From: Methylobacterium thuringiense
GTDB taxonomy: Bacteria > Pseudomonadota > Alphaproteobacteria > Rhizobiales > Beijerinckiaceae
Direction: 5' to 3'
Length of the DNA stretch: 64,000 nt
Assembly: GCF_022179645.1 (NCBI RefSeq)
Contig: NZ_BPRA01000008.1
Location: 124,001 to 188,000 of the forward strand
Shown here: positions 18,836 through 28,123 of the stretch, in pieces
How positions within the stretch are numbered: position 1 is the first letter of the stretch
Layout: every line of letters begins with the position of its first letter
The notes under the pieces: model-generated
The model's database searches: none
Told to the model about the DNA's origin: nothing
What the model saw: only the letters and a program-made list of their open reading frames with translations
Translations under genes and position numbers: made by a program

Positions 18836-19798
18836 TCAGCCCCTCCCGGCCGGCGGCTGCCAGATCCGCACGTCGGTGGCGTCGAGCCTGCGCGGGATCA
18901 GGCCGGCCTCCAGGAAGGTGTCGGCGATGCTCTGCTGCTCGGCCAAAGCCGCGCGGTCGACCGGCTTGACGGCGTAGCTGCGCCGTTCGTTGACGGTGGC
19001 GACGACCTCGGGCGGCAGGTCGCCCCAGAGCGGCGCGAGCAGGGCCACCGCCTCCTTCGGATTCGCCTTCACCCAACGGCCAGCCTCCACCAGGGCCGAG
19101 AACACCGTGGCGACGATCTCGGGATGCGCGGCGGCAAAGCTATCGTTGACCGTATAGTAGCGGTTGTAGCTCGACAGGCCGCCGGCGTCGGCGAGCACGC
19201 GCACCGGCCGCTTGGCCTGCACGATCGCCAGGAACGGATCCCAGATCACCCAGGCGTCGAGGCTGCCGCGCCCGAAGGCGGCGGCCCCGTCCGGCGCTTC
19301 GAGATAGGCCGGCCTGATGTCGGCGAAGCTCAGGCCCTCGCGCTTCAGGGCGGCGGCGAGGATAAAATGGCAGCCGGAGCCCTTCGAGACGCCCACCGTC
19401 CGGCCCTTCAGGTCGGCGATCGAGCGGATCTCGGATTCCGCGGGCACGACGATCGCGTCGGCGCGGGGCGAGCCCGCCTCCATCGCATAGAAGGTCAACG
19501 GCGCCCGAGCCGATTGGGTGAAGATCGGCACCGCGTCGGCGACGTCGGCATGGAGGTCGACCGCGCCGGTATTCATCGGCTCGATCACCTTGGTGAACTG
19601 GTGCCAGCTTACCCCGCTGCCCGCCGCGCCGAGCCGTGTCTCCAGCGTCCCGTTGGTCTTGAGCACCGTCAGCAGGGTCGAGGAGCGCTGGAAGCTCAAG
19701 CGCACCGTCTTGGCGGCACGGCCCGCCCCGGCTCCCGCCAGGCCGAGGCCGAGCGCGCCTCCGAGCGAGGCTGCGAAACGGCGGCGGGACAGGATCAT
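18836..19798 (-). CDS. ABC transporter substrate-binding protein, aliphatic sulfonate/taurine type
   Basis: 320 residues from the ATG at 19796-19798. A twin-arginine signal (LSRRRFAASLGGALGLGLAG) indicates export of a folded protein. The mature part has the SsuA/TauA pattern: SIADLKGRTVGVSKGSGCHF near 130, then SLDAWVIWDPFLA and GGLSSYNRYYTVNDSFAAAH. SsuA-type proteins deliver sulfonates to an importer during sulfate limitation. No permease or ATPase gene is next to it, so it must share or lack its transporter. It diverges from the flavoprotein gene across an AT-rich regulatory gap. Confidence 0.85.
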   Translation of the reverse strand: MILSRRRFAASLGGALGLGLAGAGAGRAAKTVRLSFQRSSTLLTVLKTNGTLETRLGAAGSGVSWHQFTKVIEPMNTGAVDLHADVADAVPIFTQSARAPLTFYAMEAGSPRADAIVVPAESEIRSIADLKGRTVGVSKGSGCHFILAAALKREGLSFADIRPAYLEAPDGAAAFGRGSLDAWVIWDPFLAIVQAKRPVRVLADAGGLSSYNRYYTVNDSFAAAHPEIVATVFSALVEAGRWVKANPKEAVALLAPLWGDLPPEVVATVNERRSYAVKPVDRAALAEQQSIADTFLEAGLIPRRLDATDVRIWQPPAGRG

Positions 19799-20088
19799 GC
19801 AGGACAACTCGGGGCGCTGGGACGGCGGAGGACCGGCCGTCGAGCGTAGACGGCCTACCGCGACGATCAAATAGATTCTTATTCTATATTGTAGATTCTC
19901 AGTAGAACGATCGTGCATATGCTCGATTATTGGAAGAAACCGATTTCAAAATGGCGAGACGATCCCAATAACAGGCGGCCACACCTTGAGTTCTACCCGG
20001 AATTTGCCGATTCCATGAGGCCGCCGCGCCGGCCGTCGCTTCTCCCATCGTTCCTGCGCGGCGGCATTCAGAACGGGATGGCCGAGCG
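19799..20088. promoter_or_regulatory. Divergent control region of the organosulfur genes
   Basis: 290 bases between divergent starts. Around 19865-19925 the sequence becomes strikingly AT-rich for this genome and carries a direct repeat TAGATTCT at 19872-19879 and 19892-19899, exactly 20 bases apart (two helical turns), with ATTCTATATT between. This is a candidate operator or activator site serving both directions. Which regulator binds is unknown; no regulator gene is in the cluster. Confidence 0.5.
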
Positions 20089-21312
20089 ATGTCGCAGACA
20101 GATGCGGGTTGGGGGGCGGGTCCGAGCGGGCGCTACGACGCTCTCGCGGCGCGGTTCCGGCCGATCTTTTCGGAGATTCGCGCCACCGCCGTGGCGCGAG
20201 ACGCCGGGCGAACACTGCCCCATGCCGAGATCGGCTGGCTCAAGGAGGCGGGCTTCACGACGCTTCGCCTCGATCCGTCGGACGGCGGCCACGGCGCCGG
20301 CCTGCCCGAACTGTTCAACCTGCTGATCGAGCTGTCGCAGGCCGATTCGAACGTCACCAACGCCCTGCGCGCGCATTTCGGCTTCACCGAGGACGTGCTA
20401 TCCTCCGCGTCGCCGGAGTGGCGCGCGCGCTGGATCGCCCGGATCGCGGCCGGAGAGACCGTCGGCAGCGGCGTCTCGGAGACCGGGCCGGCCAAGGTCG
20501 GGCAGTTCGATACCGTGGTGCGCCGCCGCGGCGAGGACTGGGTGGTGGACGGCAGGAAGTTCTACACCACCGGCTCGCTGTTCGCGGACTGGATCCACCT
20601 CTCGGCGCAGGACGAGAGCGGCGCGCCGGTCATCGCCGCCGTGCCGACGCGGACGCCCGGCGTCGCGATCGACGACGATTGGGACGGGTTCGGGCAGGCG
20701 CTCACCGCGAGCGGCACCGCCCGCTTCACCGGCGTCGTCCTGAGCGCGGATCTGATCAAGCCGGAAACGGTGCGCTTTCCCTATGCCATGGCCTTCTTCC
20801 AGCTCGTGCATCTCGCGACGCTCGCGGGGATCGGCCGCGCCGCCGCCGAGGACGTGACCCGGCTCGTCCAGGCTCGAACCCGCGTCTACAGCCACGGCAA
20901 TGCCGGCCGCACGGCGGACGACCCGCAGATCCTGGCGGTCGTCGGGCGCGTGCGGAGCAACGCCTATGCGGCGGGCGCGATCGTGCTGAAGGCGGCCGAG
21001 GCCGTGCAGCGCGCCTACGAGGCGGTCCGGGCCGGCGGCCGAGATGCGGCCGAGCCGGCCACGGCGATCGCCGACGTCGAGATCAACCAGGCCGTCACCG
21101 TGGTGACGAACCTCGTGCTGGAGGCCACCACCGCCCTGTTCGACGCCCTCGGGGCCTCGGCGGTGAAGGAAGAGCACGGGCTCGACCGCCACTGGCGCAA
21201 CGCCCGCACCCTGACCTCGCACAATCCGCGAATCTACCGCGAGCGCAGCGTCGGGGAATTCGCCGTCAGCGGCACGCGGCCGCCGCGCGAGTACCGGGTC
21301 GGCACGGCCTGA
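20089..21312 (+). CDS. Acyl-CoA dehydrogenase-like flavoprotein (DszC/SfnB-type)
   Basis: 407 residues with the acyl-CoA dehydrogenase fold: N-terminal helical domain (TLPHAEIGWLKEAGFTTLRL), mid beta-domain (ETVGSGVSETG, DWVVDGRKFYTTGS) and C-terminal helical bundle. The combination FYTTGSLFADWIHLSAQ and the ending HNPRIYRERSVGEFAVSGTRPP is that of flavin-dependent monooxygenases related to DszC and SfnB/SfnC, which use FMNH2 in organosulfur metabolism rather than oxidising acyl-CoA. Context with the LLM monooxygenase and sulfonate-type binding protein supports this reading, though a generic acyl-CoA dehydrogenase cannot be excluded. Confidence 0.8.
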   Translation: MSQTDAGWGAGPSGRYDALAARFRPIFSEIRATAVARDAGRTLPHAEIGWLKEAGFTTLRLDPSDGGHGAGLPELFNLLIELSQADSNVTNALRAHFGFTEDVLSSASPEWRARWIARIAAGETVGSGVSETGPAKVGQFDTVVRRRGEDWVVDGRKFYTTGSLFADWIHLSAQDESGAPVIAAVPTRTPGVAIDDDWDGFGQALTASGTARFTGVVLSADLIKPETVRFPYAMAFFQLVHLATLAGIGRAAAEDVTRLVQARTRVYSHGNAGRTADDPQILAVVGRVRSNAYAAGAIVLKAAEAVQRAYEAVRAGGRDAAEPATAIADVEINQAVTVVTNLVLEATTALFDALGASAVKEEHGLDRHWRNARTLTSHNPRIYRERSVGEFAVSGTRPPREYRVGTA

Positions 21313-21353
21313 GGAGCGTGACCTTCGGCGAGAGCTCCAAAGAAAACCCGCGG

Positions 21354-23693
21354 CTACGGCGCGACCGGCGCGGCCTCGGCGCTCGCCGCCGGCTTGGCCC
21401 CGCGGGCGAAATCCTGCTCGATCAGCAGGGCGTTCTTGCCGTCCCCCTTGCCGCCGAGGCGGTTGCGGTAGACCTGCAGGTTTTCCATCACGCGCTGCAC
21501 GTAGTTGCGGGTCTCGGTGAAGGGAATGCGCTCGACCCAGTCGATCGGGTCGATGCCGGGCTTGCGGGGGTCGCCGTAGGCGTCGATCCACTTCTTCACG
21601 TTGCCGCCGCCGGCATTGTAGGAGGCGAAGGCGAGGATGTAGGAGCCGCGCCAATCCTCCATCAGCTCGCCGAGATGGGCCTGGCCGAGCCGGGCGCAAT
21701 AGGCCGGATCACTGGTCAGGCGGCCCTGCTCGTAGGCGGTGCTGACGCGCTTGGCGGTGCGCGAGGCAGTGGCCGGCATCATCTGCATCAGGCCGCGCGC
21801 CCCGACGCCGGACTGGGCGCGCGGGTCGAACTGGCTCTCCTGCCGGGCGATGGCGAAGACCATGGCGCGCTCCACCTGCGGCACGGCCACGAAGGCCTCG
21901 TATTCGGGGATGCCGATGGTGGGGTAGGCGTGGACGTCGAGCGCCAGGCCGCGCTGCGTCGCGAGCTTGCCGATGGCGACGAGCGCCCGCGCGTCGCCGG
22001 TCTGCAGGGCGACGTCGCCCAGCGCATTCACCTCCGCCTCGTTGGTCAGGAGTTTTGCCGCGTCGATGTAGAGCGGCAGCGCCAGATCCTTCATCGCGGC
22101 GGCCGAGAGCAGCTTCAGGGCGCGCACGAACAGGCGGTCGTCGAAGGCCTTGCGGGCGTCCCCGTCGAGATCGGCGGCGCGGCGCAGATCGAAGCTCGAC
22201 TGGCCGAGCCGGGCGCGGGCGAGCTGGCCGTAATAGGCGATCGGCTGGCCGGCGGCGCGCTCGTAGAAGGTCTTGGCCTCGCGCGCGTTGCCGAGCTGGT
22301 CGGCGGCGCGACCCTGCCAGTAGGTGGCCCGCGCGATCGAGATCGGCGTCTCGGCGATGTCCGCGGCCTTGGCGAAGTGCGCCTGCGCCGCCTTGGCGTC
22401 GCCCGAGAACCGGAGCGCGATCCAGCCGGCATGGAACTCGGCCTCGATGCGCTTCTCGGTGGTGCGGGCGCTGTGGCCGCTCGCCACCGCGTAGGCGGCC
22501 TTGGTGTCGCCCTGGTCGATCAGCTTGCGGGCGACGATGCGACGCTCGACCCACCATTCGTCGCCGTCGACGAGAACCTCGGGGTTCGTCGGCGCGGCGG
22601 CCAGGATCTTGGCGGCCTCTTCGAATTTGTCCGCGCGGCGATAGTACTGCGCCCGCGAGAGCATGAACGAGGAATCGTTGCGAAGGCTCGGCGGCACAGC
22701 GTTGAGGGCGGACGGGGCGCCCGCGCCCTTGGCCTCGACCACGCGGCGCGCCCGCACCAGGCTGGCATAGGAGCCGCCGGCATAGCCGGCCGCGCGCCCG
22801 GCCATTTCCCAGTCCTCCTTCAGCAGCGCGCGCTCCATGCGGGTGCGGTGGTCGATCGTGGTGAGGATGCCGGGCATGGCGTCCATCACCTTGGCCTCGA
22901 AGACGCGCCCGAAGCTCTCGCTGCGCCAGAGGTCGCGCACGAGGTCGGCGGCGTCCGCATCGAGCCCGTCGGCCTTGAAGGCGAGCGCCAGGGCGAGCTT
23001 TCCGGGGGCGGTCTCGGGCTTGGCGGTGGCGAAGTAGGCTCGGACCTGGGCCGGATCCTTCTTCTCGGCAAGCAGCCGCTCTTCACCGCGGCGGCGCACC
23101 AGCGGGCCCGCCGGCCAGCCGGCATTGTCGCGCAGGAAGGCGGCGATGCGCCTGAGATCCACGCCGGTGCCGGCGCGGATCGCCACCCATTCGCAGAGCG
23201 CGCGCGCCGCCGGGTCCTTGAAGCCGTCGCGCAGGCGGTCGCCGTCGGCGAACTTGCCCTTGCGGTAGAGGTCGATCGCCTGGCGGAGCTGGCCGAGATC
23301 GGTGTCGCCGGCAAACAGGGCACGGGCCGGGTCCGGCACCTCGGGCACGGGGGCGGCGGGCGAGACCGACGCATCCGGCAGCGGGAAGGCAACGGGCGTC
23401 TCCGTGTCGGTCGAGGCGTAGGAACTGGCGGCGGCCGGCAGCGGCGCGTCGGTCGCGGATTCGCCCTTGGAGGCCTCGCTCTTCGAGGGCTCGACCTTGA
23501 GCGCGTCGGCGGCGACCGGATCGGAGGGCGCGGTGTCCTTGAGGGCGGCGGAGGAGGCGTCGGCATCGCTCGCCGGCAACGCCGCCGTCGTGGCGGGTCC
23601 GGTGGCGTCGGCCGCACCCACCGGGCCGGCGAGGGCGACGCCACCGAGCAGGAGCGCCGCGAGAGTCAGGCGAGGTCGATGAAAGACCGCCAT
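21354..23693 (-). CDS. slt: Soluble lytic murein transglycosylase
   Basis: 779 residues with a signal peptide (about 1-27), an Ala/Ser/Asp-rich linker to about residue 130, a long helical superhelical 'doughnut' domain, and a C-terminal SLT domain. The catalytic Glu is Glu619 in [19 protein letters not shown], followed by [10 protein letters not shown] and [13 protein letters not shown]. It cleaves peptidoglycan between MurNAc and GlcNAc with 1,6-anhydro product in the periplasm. The divergent dapA neighbour makes lysine/diaminopimelate for the same wall, and both share the intergenic CtrA-type site. Confidence 0.92.
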   Translation of the reverse strand: MAVFHRPRLTLAALLLGGVALAGPVGAADATGPATTAALPASDADASSAALKDTAPSDPVAADALKVEPSKSEASKGESATDAPLPAAASSYASTDTETPVAFPLPDASVSPAAPVPEVPDPARALFAGDTDLGQLRQAIDLYRKGKFADGDRLRDGFKDPAARALCEWVAIRAGTGVDLRRIAAFLRDNAGWPAGPLVRRRGEERLLAEKKDPAQVRAYFATAKPETAPGKLALALAFKADGLDADAADLVRDLWRSESFGRVFEAKVMDAMPGILTTIDHRTRMERALLKEDWEMAGRAAGYAGGSYASLVRARRVVEAKGAGAPSALNAVPPSLRNDSSFMLSRAQYYRRADKFEEAAKILAAAPTNPEVLVDGDEWWVERRIVARKLIDQGDTKAAYAVASGHSARTTEKRIEAEFHAGWIALRFSGDAKAAQAHFAKAADIAETPISIARATYWQGRAADQLGNAREAKTFYERAAGQPIAYYGQLARARLGQSSFDLRRAADLDGDARKAFDDRLFVRALKLLSAAAMKDLALPLYIDAAKLLTNEAEVNALGDVALQTGDARALVAIGKLATQRGLALDVHAYPTIGIPEYEAFVAVPQVERAMVFAIARQESQFDPRAQSGVGARGLMQMMPATASRTAKRVSTAYEQGRLTSDPAYCARLGQAHLGELMEDWRGSYILAFASYNAGGGNVKKWIDAYGDPRKPGIDPIDWVERIPFTETRNYVQRVMENLQVYRNRLGGKGDGKNALLIEQDFARGAKPAASAEAAPVAP

Positions 23694-23741
23694 GGTTCAC
23701 CCCGAGTCGGGAGGCCAAACGTCAAGCTGGCCCCGCGTGCG

Positions 23742-23756
23742 TTAAGAAGGCATTAA
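23742..23756. promoter_or_regulatory. CtrA-type site TTAA-N7-TTAA between slt and dapA
   Basis: TTAA at 23742-23745, seven bases, TTAA at 23753-23756, followed by C; on the other strand it likewise reads TTAA-N7-TTAAC. This fits the full CtrA binding consensus known from Caulobacter and rhizobia. It lies 49 bases upstream of the slt start and 123 bases upstream of the dapA start, so it could regulate either. TTAA is rare in this GC-rich DNA, which makes a chance match less likely. Confidence 0.6.
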
Positions 23757-23878
23757 CTGCGTCTGCGAAGGGTTTGCGCGGCGTCGGCCGAGCGCCTATG
23801 TCTGCCCGCCCCGATTTGCGGGCGCCGCCCCACAGAGGCGGACCGACGGCACACCAAGAGACGGCTGGGACCAGCAGG

Positions 23879-24775
23879 ATGACCGAGACCCGTGCGCGCC
23901 TGAGAGGCTCGATGACCGCGCTGGTGACGCCGTTCCGTGACGGCGCCGTCGACGAGGCGGCCTTCCGCAAGTTCGTCGACTGGCAGATCGAGCAAGGCAC
24001 GCACGTACTGGTGCCGACCGGCACCACAGGCGAGAGCCCGACGCTCAGCCACGAGGAGCACGACCGCGTCGTCGAGATCTGCGTCGAGCAGGCCGCCGGC
24101 CGGGTGCCCGTGATCGCCGGCGCCGGCTCGAACTCGACCCTCGAGGCGGTGAAGCGGGCGCGCCACGCGGAGGCCGTCGGCGCGGAGGCGGTGCTCACCG
24201 TCACGCCCTATTACAACAAGCCGACGCAGGAGGGCATGTACGCTCACTTCAAGGCCGTGAACGACGCCATCGGCATCCCGATCATCATCTACAACATCCC
24301 CGGCCGCTCGGTGGTTGACATGAGCGTCGACACCATGGCGCGCCTCTTCGAACTGAAGAATATCGCCGGCCTGAAGGATGCCACCGCCAAGATCGACCGC
24401 GTCAGCCTCCAGCGCCATGCCATGGGTGAGAGCTTCATCCAGCTTTCAGGCGAAGATGCGACGGCGCTCGCCTACAACGCGCATGGCGGCTGCGGCTGCA
24501 TCTCGGTGGCCTCCAACGTCGCGCCGCGCCTCAGCGCCGACCTGCAGGAGGCGACGTTGGCAGGCGACTACGCCAAGGCCCTCCAGATCCAGGACCGGCT
24601 GACCCCGCTCCACGCCGCGCTCTTCTACGAGTCGAATCCGGTGCCGACGAAGTACGCGCTGGCCCGGCTCGGCCTGATGTCGGACGAGGTGCGGCTGCCG
24701 ATGGTGCCGCCCTCCGAGGGCTGCAAGCAGGCCGTCGACGCGGCGCTCCGCTTCGCCGGATTGATCGCGGACTGA
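23879..24775 (+). CDS. dapA: 4-hydroxy-tetrahydrodipicolinate synthase
   Basis: 298 residues from the ATG at 23879; the longer frame has no family similarity. Condenses pyruvate with aspartate semialdehyde, the first committed step to diaminopimelate and lysine. Visible are the Thr pair in [11 protein letters not shown] (49-50), Tyr138 in IIIYNIPGR and the Schiff-base Lys166 in AGLKDAT, the complete catalytic set. Length is normal for the family (about 292-300). It precedes smpB, as in most Hyphomicrobiales. Confidence 0.97.
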   Translation: MTETRARLRGSMTALVTPFRDGAVDEAAFRKFVDWQIEQGTHVLVPTGTTGESPTLSHEEHDRVVEICVEQAAGRVPVIAGAGSNSTLEAVKRARHAEAVGAEAVLTVTPYYNKPTQEGMYAHFKAVNDAIGIPIIIYNIPGRSVVDMSVDTMARLFELKNIAGLKDATAKIDRVSLQRHAMGESFIQLSGEDATALAYNAHGGCGCISVASNVAPRLSADLQEATLAGDYAKALQIQDRLTPLHAALFYESNPVPTKYALARLGLMSDEVRLPMVPPSEGCKQAVDAALRFAGLIAD

Positions 24776-24820
24776 TACCAATGGCCGAAAGCTGCGACCC
24801 TCGCTGCGACCGGCCATCGG

Positions 24821-24885
24821 CAAGCGCGACGGCGCGTCGCCGCTCGTGCGGCGGAGGGCCCTGAAGGCGTCAGCCGTAAGGGCCA
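24821..24885. repeat. 65-bp dispersed intergenic repeat, copy 2
   Basis: Aligns without gaps to 10091-10155 with seven mismatches; both hairpins are kept, with compensating or loop changes. It lies between dapA and smpB on the same strand orientation as copy 1. Confidence 0.8.
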
Positions 24886-24972
24886 CTGAGATGAGACGGC
24901 AAGGCTCGCCGGACGGGCCGATCGACACCATATCCGGCAGCTTGGCCCCGACACGATTGCATCCCGAAGACC

Positions 24973-25446
24973 ATGGCTCCCAAGACCGAACCCAACCGCA
25001 AGGTCGTCGCGGACAACCGCTCGGCCCGCTATCACTACGCGATCGAGGACGTGATCGAGGCCGGCATCGCGTTGAGCGGCACCGAGGTAAAGAGCTTGCG
25101 CAACGGCAAGGCGACGATCGGCGAGTCCTATGCCGGGCCGTCCGGCAACGACCTGATGCTGTTCAACTGCAACATCCCGGAATATCTCGAGGCCAACCGC
25201 TTCAATCACCAGCCCAAGCGCCCCCGCCGCCTGCTGCTGCATCGCCGCCAGATCGACAAGCTCATCGGCGCGACCCAGCGCCAGGGCATGACCGTGGTCC
25301 CGCTCAAGATCTACTTCAACGAGGACGGCCGCGCGAAGGTCGAGCTCGGCCTCGGCAAGGGCAAGCAGCTGCACGACAAGCGCGAGACGACCAAGCAGCG
25401 GGACTGGCAGCGCGACAAGGCGCGGCTGATGCGGGACAAGGGTTGA
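24973..25446 (+). CDS. smpB: SsrA-binding protein
   Basis: 157 residues, the partner of tmRNA in trans-translation that rescues stalled ribosomes. Family landmarks: [38 protein letters not shown], then [20 protein letters not shown] and the basic C-terminal tail [17 protein letters not shown] that enters the mRNA channel. Length is typical. The tmRNA gene itself was not seen in the window. Confidence 0.97.
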   Translation: MAPKTEPNRKVVADNRSARYHYAIEDVIEAGIALSGTEVKSLRNGKATIGESYAGPSGNDLMLFNCNIPEYLEANRFNHQPKRPRRLLLHRRQIDKLIGATQRQGMTVVPLKIYFNEDGRAKVELGLGKGKQLHDKRETTKQRDWQRDKARLMRDKG

Positions 25447-25733
25447 AAAGACGCGTTCGGCGAAGCGAACGTTTGGGACGGACGTCCCGCCTGTCCCATG
25501 CCGTCCCACTGGCAGGAACGCCGCACGGAATGGCTCCGCTTGGTCACGGGCGCGCGAAAACCGGTTGACGGCGTGACGCTCATCCGCTATTATTCCTATA
25601 GATGAGTAGAGTCACCTCTCGATCATGAGGCGACAGAATACGACCGGGGGCATGAAACCGCCGTCCTCGCCCATCCCTTGCGGCGGCAGCTCCCGCGCAT
25701 CATCTCGTGGGCTCCATCCCGTCGGAGGCGCGC

Positions 25734-26300
25734 GTGACCCAGGATTATTCCACCCTGCCACCCGATCTGCCGGCGCCTGTCGATGACGGCGCCGCCGACC
25801 ATCTGCAGGGCAGACGACTGCCGGACGTGGCGCTGACGGCGACCGATGGGCAAACCATCTCGCTCGCGCGGCTTCCGGGCCGCACCGTCGTCTTCGCCTA
25901 TCCGCGCACCGGCGAGCCGGGACAGCCGAACCTCGTCGCGGATTGGGATGCGATTCCCGGTGCACGGGGCTGCACGCCGCAGGCCTGCGCCTTTCGCGAT
26001 CGGCATGGCGCGTTGATCGCGCGCGGCGTCGCGCAGGTGCACGGGCTGTCGACGCAAGCGAGCGACTACCAGCGCGAGGCCGCCGAGCGGCTGCACCTGC
26101 CCTACACGCTGCTCTCCGACAGGCACCGTGCCCTGGCGCTCGGAGCACGGCTGCCGACTTTCGAGGCCGGCGGCACGGTGCTCCTGAAGCGGCTCACCCT
26201 GGTCCTCGACGACGGCGTCGTGACCAAGGTGTTCTATCCGGTGTTTCCGCCGGACCGCAGCGCCGAGCAGGTCATCGACTGGCTCGACGCGGAGGCGTGA
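25734..26300 (+). CDS. Redoxin-domain (peroxiredoxin-like) protein
   Basis: 188 residues from a GTG at 25734, chosen because GGAGG lies five bases upstream; another GTG nine codons earlier lacks this. The thioredoxin-like fold shows PDVALTATDGQTISLARLPG and FAYPRTGEPGQPN, with a single Cys pair later (GARGCTPQACAFRD). The usual peroxiredoxin PxxxTxxC is altered: here the first strand loop reads YPRTGEP without Cys and the Cys sits in GCTPQACAF, as in AhpC-TSA BCP-like members. Likely a thiol peroxidase, possibly of the BCP/PrxQ group. Confidence 0.75.
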   Translation: MTQDYSTLPPDLPAPVDDGAADHLQGRRLPDVALTATDGQTISLARLPGRTVVFAYPRTGEPGQPNLVADWDAIPGARGCTPQACAFRDRHGALIARGVAQVHGLSTQASDYQREAAERLHLPYTLLSDRHRALALGARLPTFEAGGTVLLKRLTLVLDDGVVTKVFYPVFPPDRSAEQVIDWLDAEA

Positions 26301-26319
26301 TCCAACCCCTCGCGCAGCG

Positions 26320-26385
26320 CAAGCGCGACCGCGCGCCGCCGCCCATGCGGTGGATGCGGAAGCCCTGATCACCAGGGCTTCCGCA
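26320..26385. repeat. Partial copy of the 65-bp repeat joined to a terminator-like hairpin
   Basis: The first 30 bases follow the repeat seen at 10091 and 24821 (CAAGCGCGACCGCGCGCCGC). The second half is replaced by a perfect 12-base stem, GCGGAAGCCCTG (26356-26367) with CAGGGCTTCCGC (26373-26384), loop ATCAC. It sits between convergent genes and could act as a bidirectional terminator, though no clear T-tract follows. Confidence 0.6.
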
Positions 26386-26392
26386 CACCAGT

Positions 26393-27058
26393 TCAAGCCT
26401 CGGCGGGGTCTTCCGGATCGCCCGGCTGGCGGATGCCGTAGCGGCTCTCCAGGGCCGGGCTCGAGGCACGCGATCCGCCGCGCTCGGCGAATTCGCGGCG
26501 ACCGGTGTCGCCGGCGGGGCGGGCCGGGCGGTCGCCGGGGTCGCGACCGACGCGGGCGATGAGCTGGGTCAGGTCGACGAACTCGTCGCATTGCCGGCGC
26601 AGGTCGTCGGCGATCATCGCGGGCTGGGTCTGGATGGTCGAGACCACGGTCACACGAACGCCACGGCGCTGCATCGCCTCCACCAGCGAGCGGAAATCGC
26701 CGTCGCCGGAGAACAGGTACATCTGGTCGATATGCGGGGCGAGCTCGAGCGCATCGATCGCGAGCTCGATGTCCATGTTGCCCTTGATCTTGCGCCGGCC
26801 GGCCGAATCCGTGAACTCCTTCACCGGCTTGGTGACGACGCGATAGCCGTTGTAGTCGAGCCAATCGATCAGCGGGCGGATCGAAGAGTATTCCTGGTCC
26901 TCGATCATGGCCGTATAGTAGAAAGCCCTGATGAGATTGTCGCGGGCCTGGAACTCCTTCAGGAGCCGCTTGTAGTCGATGTCGAAACCGAGGGCCTTGG
27001 TGGTGGCGTAGAGATTTGCGCCGTCGATGAAGAGGGCGCTGCGCTGCTGTGCCGGCAT
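26393..27058 (-). CDS. NYN-domain (LabA/DUF88) putative RNase
   Basis: 221 residues. The PIN-like NYN fold is clear: FIDGANLYATTKALGFDIDY with Asp12, NMDIELAIDAL, and YLFSGDGDFRSLVEAMQRRG, giving the conserved acidic residues that bind metal. The C-terminal 45 residues are Arg/Pro/Glu-rich and disordered. NYN proteins are predicted ribonucleases. In Hyphomicrobiales this gene is regularly found near smpB, rpoZ and rel, as here. Confidence 0.88.
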   Translation of the reverse strand: MPAQQRSALFIDGANLYATTKALGFDIDYKRLLKEFQARDNLIRAFYYTAMIEDQEYSSIRPLIDWLDYNGYRVVTKPVKEFTDSAGRRKIKGNMDIELAIDALELAPHIDQMYLFSGDGDFRSLVEAMQRRGVRVTVVSTIQTQPAMIADDLRRQCDEFVDLTQLIARVGRDPGDRPARPAGDTGRREFAERGGSRASSPALESRYGIRQPGDPEDPAEA

Positions 27059-27408
27059 TGAAAAATCCGTTGTACTGGAAAGGCAATGGGAATGATGATG
27101 GCGCGACTGATGTCAGCCGGGAGCCGAATGGGGTTTTGCGCGTGTGGCAACGCCGCCCGTGACCGCGAGGGCGCACGTGTATTCGGCTTTAAAACCTTTC
27201 AAATTTATGCGGCGGGACGGCCCGCGAGGAAAAACAGCTTTCCTGCATCGAAAAACAGACACAGTCGACAGCGACTAGTCTTGGTAAAAATCGGCAGCTC
27301 TGTCAAGCTAAAGCAAGGTTTTGCTTGCCGCCGGCCCGTCGATCGCGCGGCCGCGGGCACGAAGCCTTTGCGAACAACCGCGCGTCGAGACGATCGACGC
27401 TCCCGCGC
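27059..27408. other. AT-richer intergenic region upstream of the NYN gene
   Basis: 350 bases between the pyrE stop and the NYN-gene start, both genes on the minus strand. The composition is lower in GC than the flanks, especially 27180-27310. On the minus strand TTGACA occurs at 27306-27301, a good -35 hexamer, but only a weak -10 candidate (AAGACT) follows at 18 bases. A short hairpin AAGCAA/TTGCTT lies near 27312-27327. This area probably holds the NYN promoter with a long leader; no gene seen. Confidence 0.4.
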
Positions 27409-27999
27409 TTACGCCGCCGGGATCGCCCGGCTGCCGGGCTTCACCGCGGGCAGGGCCGCGAGTTCGGGCGGCAGCGCGTCGGCGGGGTAGGCCGGGATGT
27501 CGAGGGCGGCGAGGCAAACCAGCGGCAGGCCGATCTCGCCACGACCACCCGAGCGATCGATCAGGCAGGCCGCGCCGACGATCTCGCCGGCCTCGGAGGC
27601 AAGCGAGGCGAGGCATTCGCGCGCCGACAGCCCCGTGGAGACGATGTCCTCGACGATCACGGCGCGCGTGCCGGCGGGGATGCTGAAGCCGCGCCGGAGC
27701 TGGAACGGCTTGCCGGGATCGCGCTCGACGAAGATCGCCCGCGCGCCGAGATGCCGTGCCGTCTCGTAACCGGGGATGATGCCGCCGATCGCCGGGGAGA
27801 CCACGATGTCGATCCGCCCGAACCGCTCGGTGATCGCCGCGGCCAGGGCGCGGCAGAGCCGCTCGGTGCGCGCGGGATCGGAAAAGATCGTCATCTTCTG
27901 CAGGAAGGTCGGCGAGTGCAGGCCGGAGCTGAGAATGAAGTGCCCCTGCAGCAATGCGCCGGCATCGCGGAATTCGTCGAGGACGGCCTCAGGGGTCAT
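27409..27999 (-). CDS. pyrE: Orotate phosphoribosyltransferase
   Basis: 196 residues from the ATG at 27997-27999. Converts orotate and PRPP to orotidine 5'-phosphate in pyrimidine synthesis. The PRPP-binding loop [10 protein letters not shown] is at residues 115-124, and the N-terminal [15 protein letters not shown] carries the flexible-loop Lys region. Length fits the 190-230 residue group of alphaproteobacterial PyrE. It lies downstream of the brnTA module on the same strand. Confidence 0.95.
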   Translation of the reverse strand: MTPEAVLDEFRDAGALLQGHFILSSGLHSPTFLQKMTIFSDPARTERLCRALAAAITERFGRIDIVVSPAIGGIIPGYETARHLGARAIFVERDPGKPFQLRRGFSIPAGTRAVIVEDIVSTGLSARECLASLASEAGEIVGAACLIDRSGGRGEIGLPLVCLAALDIPAYPADALPPELAALPAVKPGSRAIPAA

Positions 28000-28123
28000 G
28001 CGGGCAGGGCCTTCGCGGAGCGGGAAAAGCGCACGGCTTCTCGCAAGCGGGGGCCGTGGAGGCAAGGCTCCGGATGATGCGTGGCTACCGGCCCCGAACG
28101 CTGGTTGGTTCTGTCATGGCCCG

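Noticed and set aside
19913-20326. A 137-codon frame overlapping the flavoprotein start
   Set aside because: It runs into the flavoprotein gene in another frame and shows no conserved pattern; the region is better explained as a divergent promoter.
20109-23756. A 1215-codon open frame on the plus strand across the flavoprotein and slt genes
   Set aside because: It lies in a shadow frame of one gene and antisense to slt, is almost purely Arg/Gly/Ala/Asp, and has no domain. GC-rich codon bias produces such frames.
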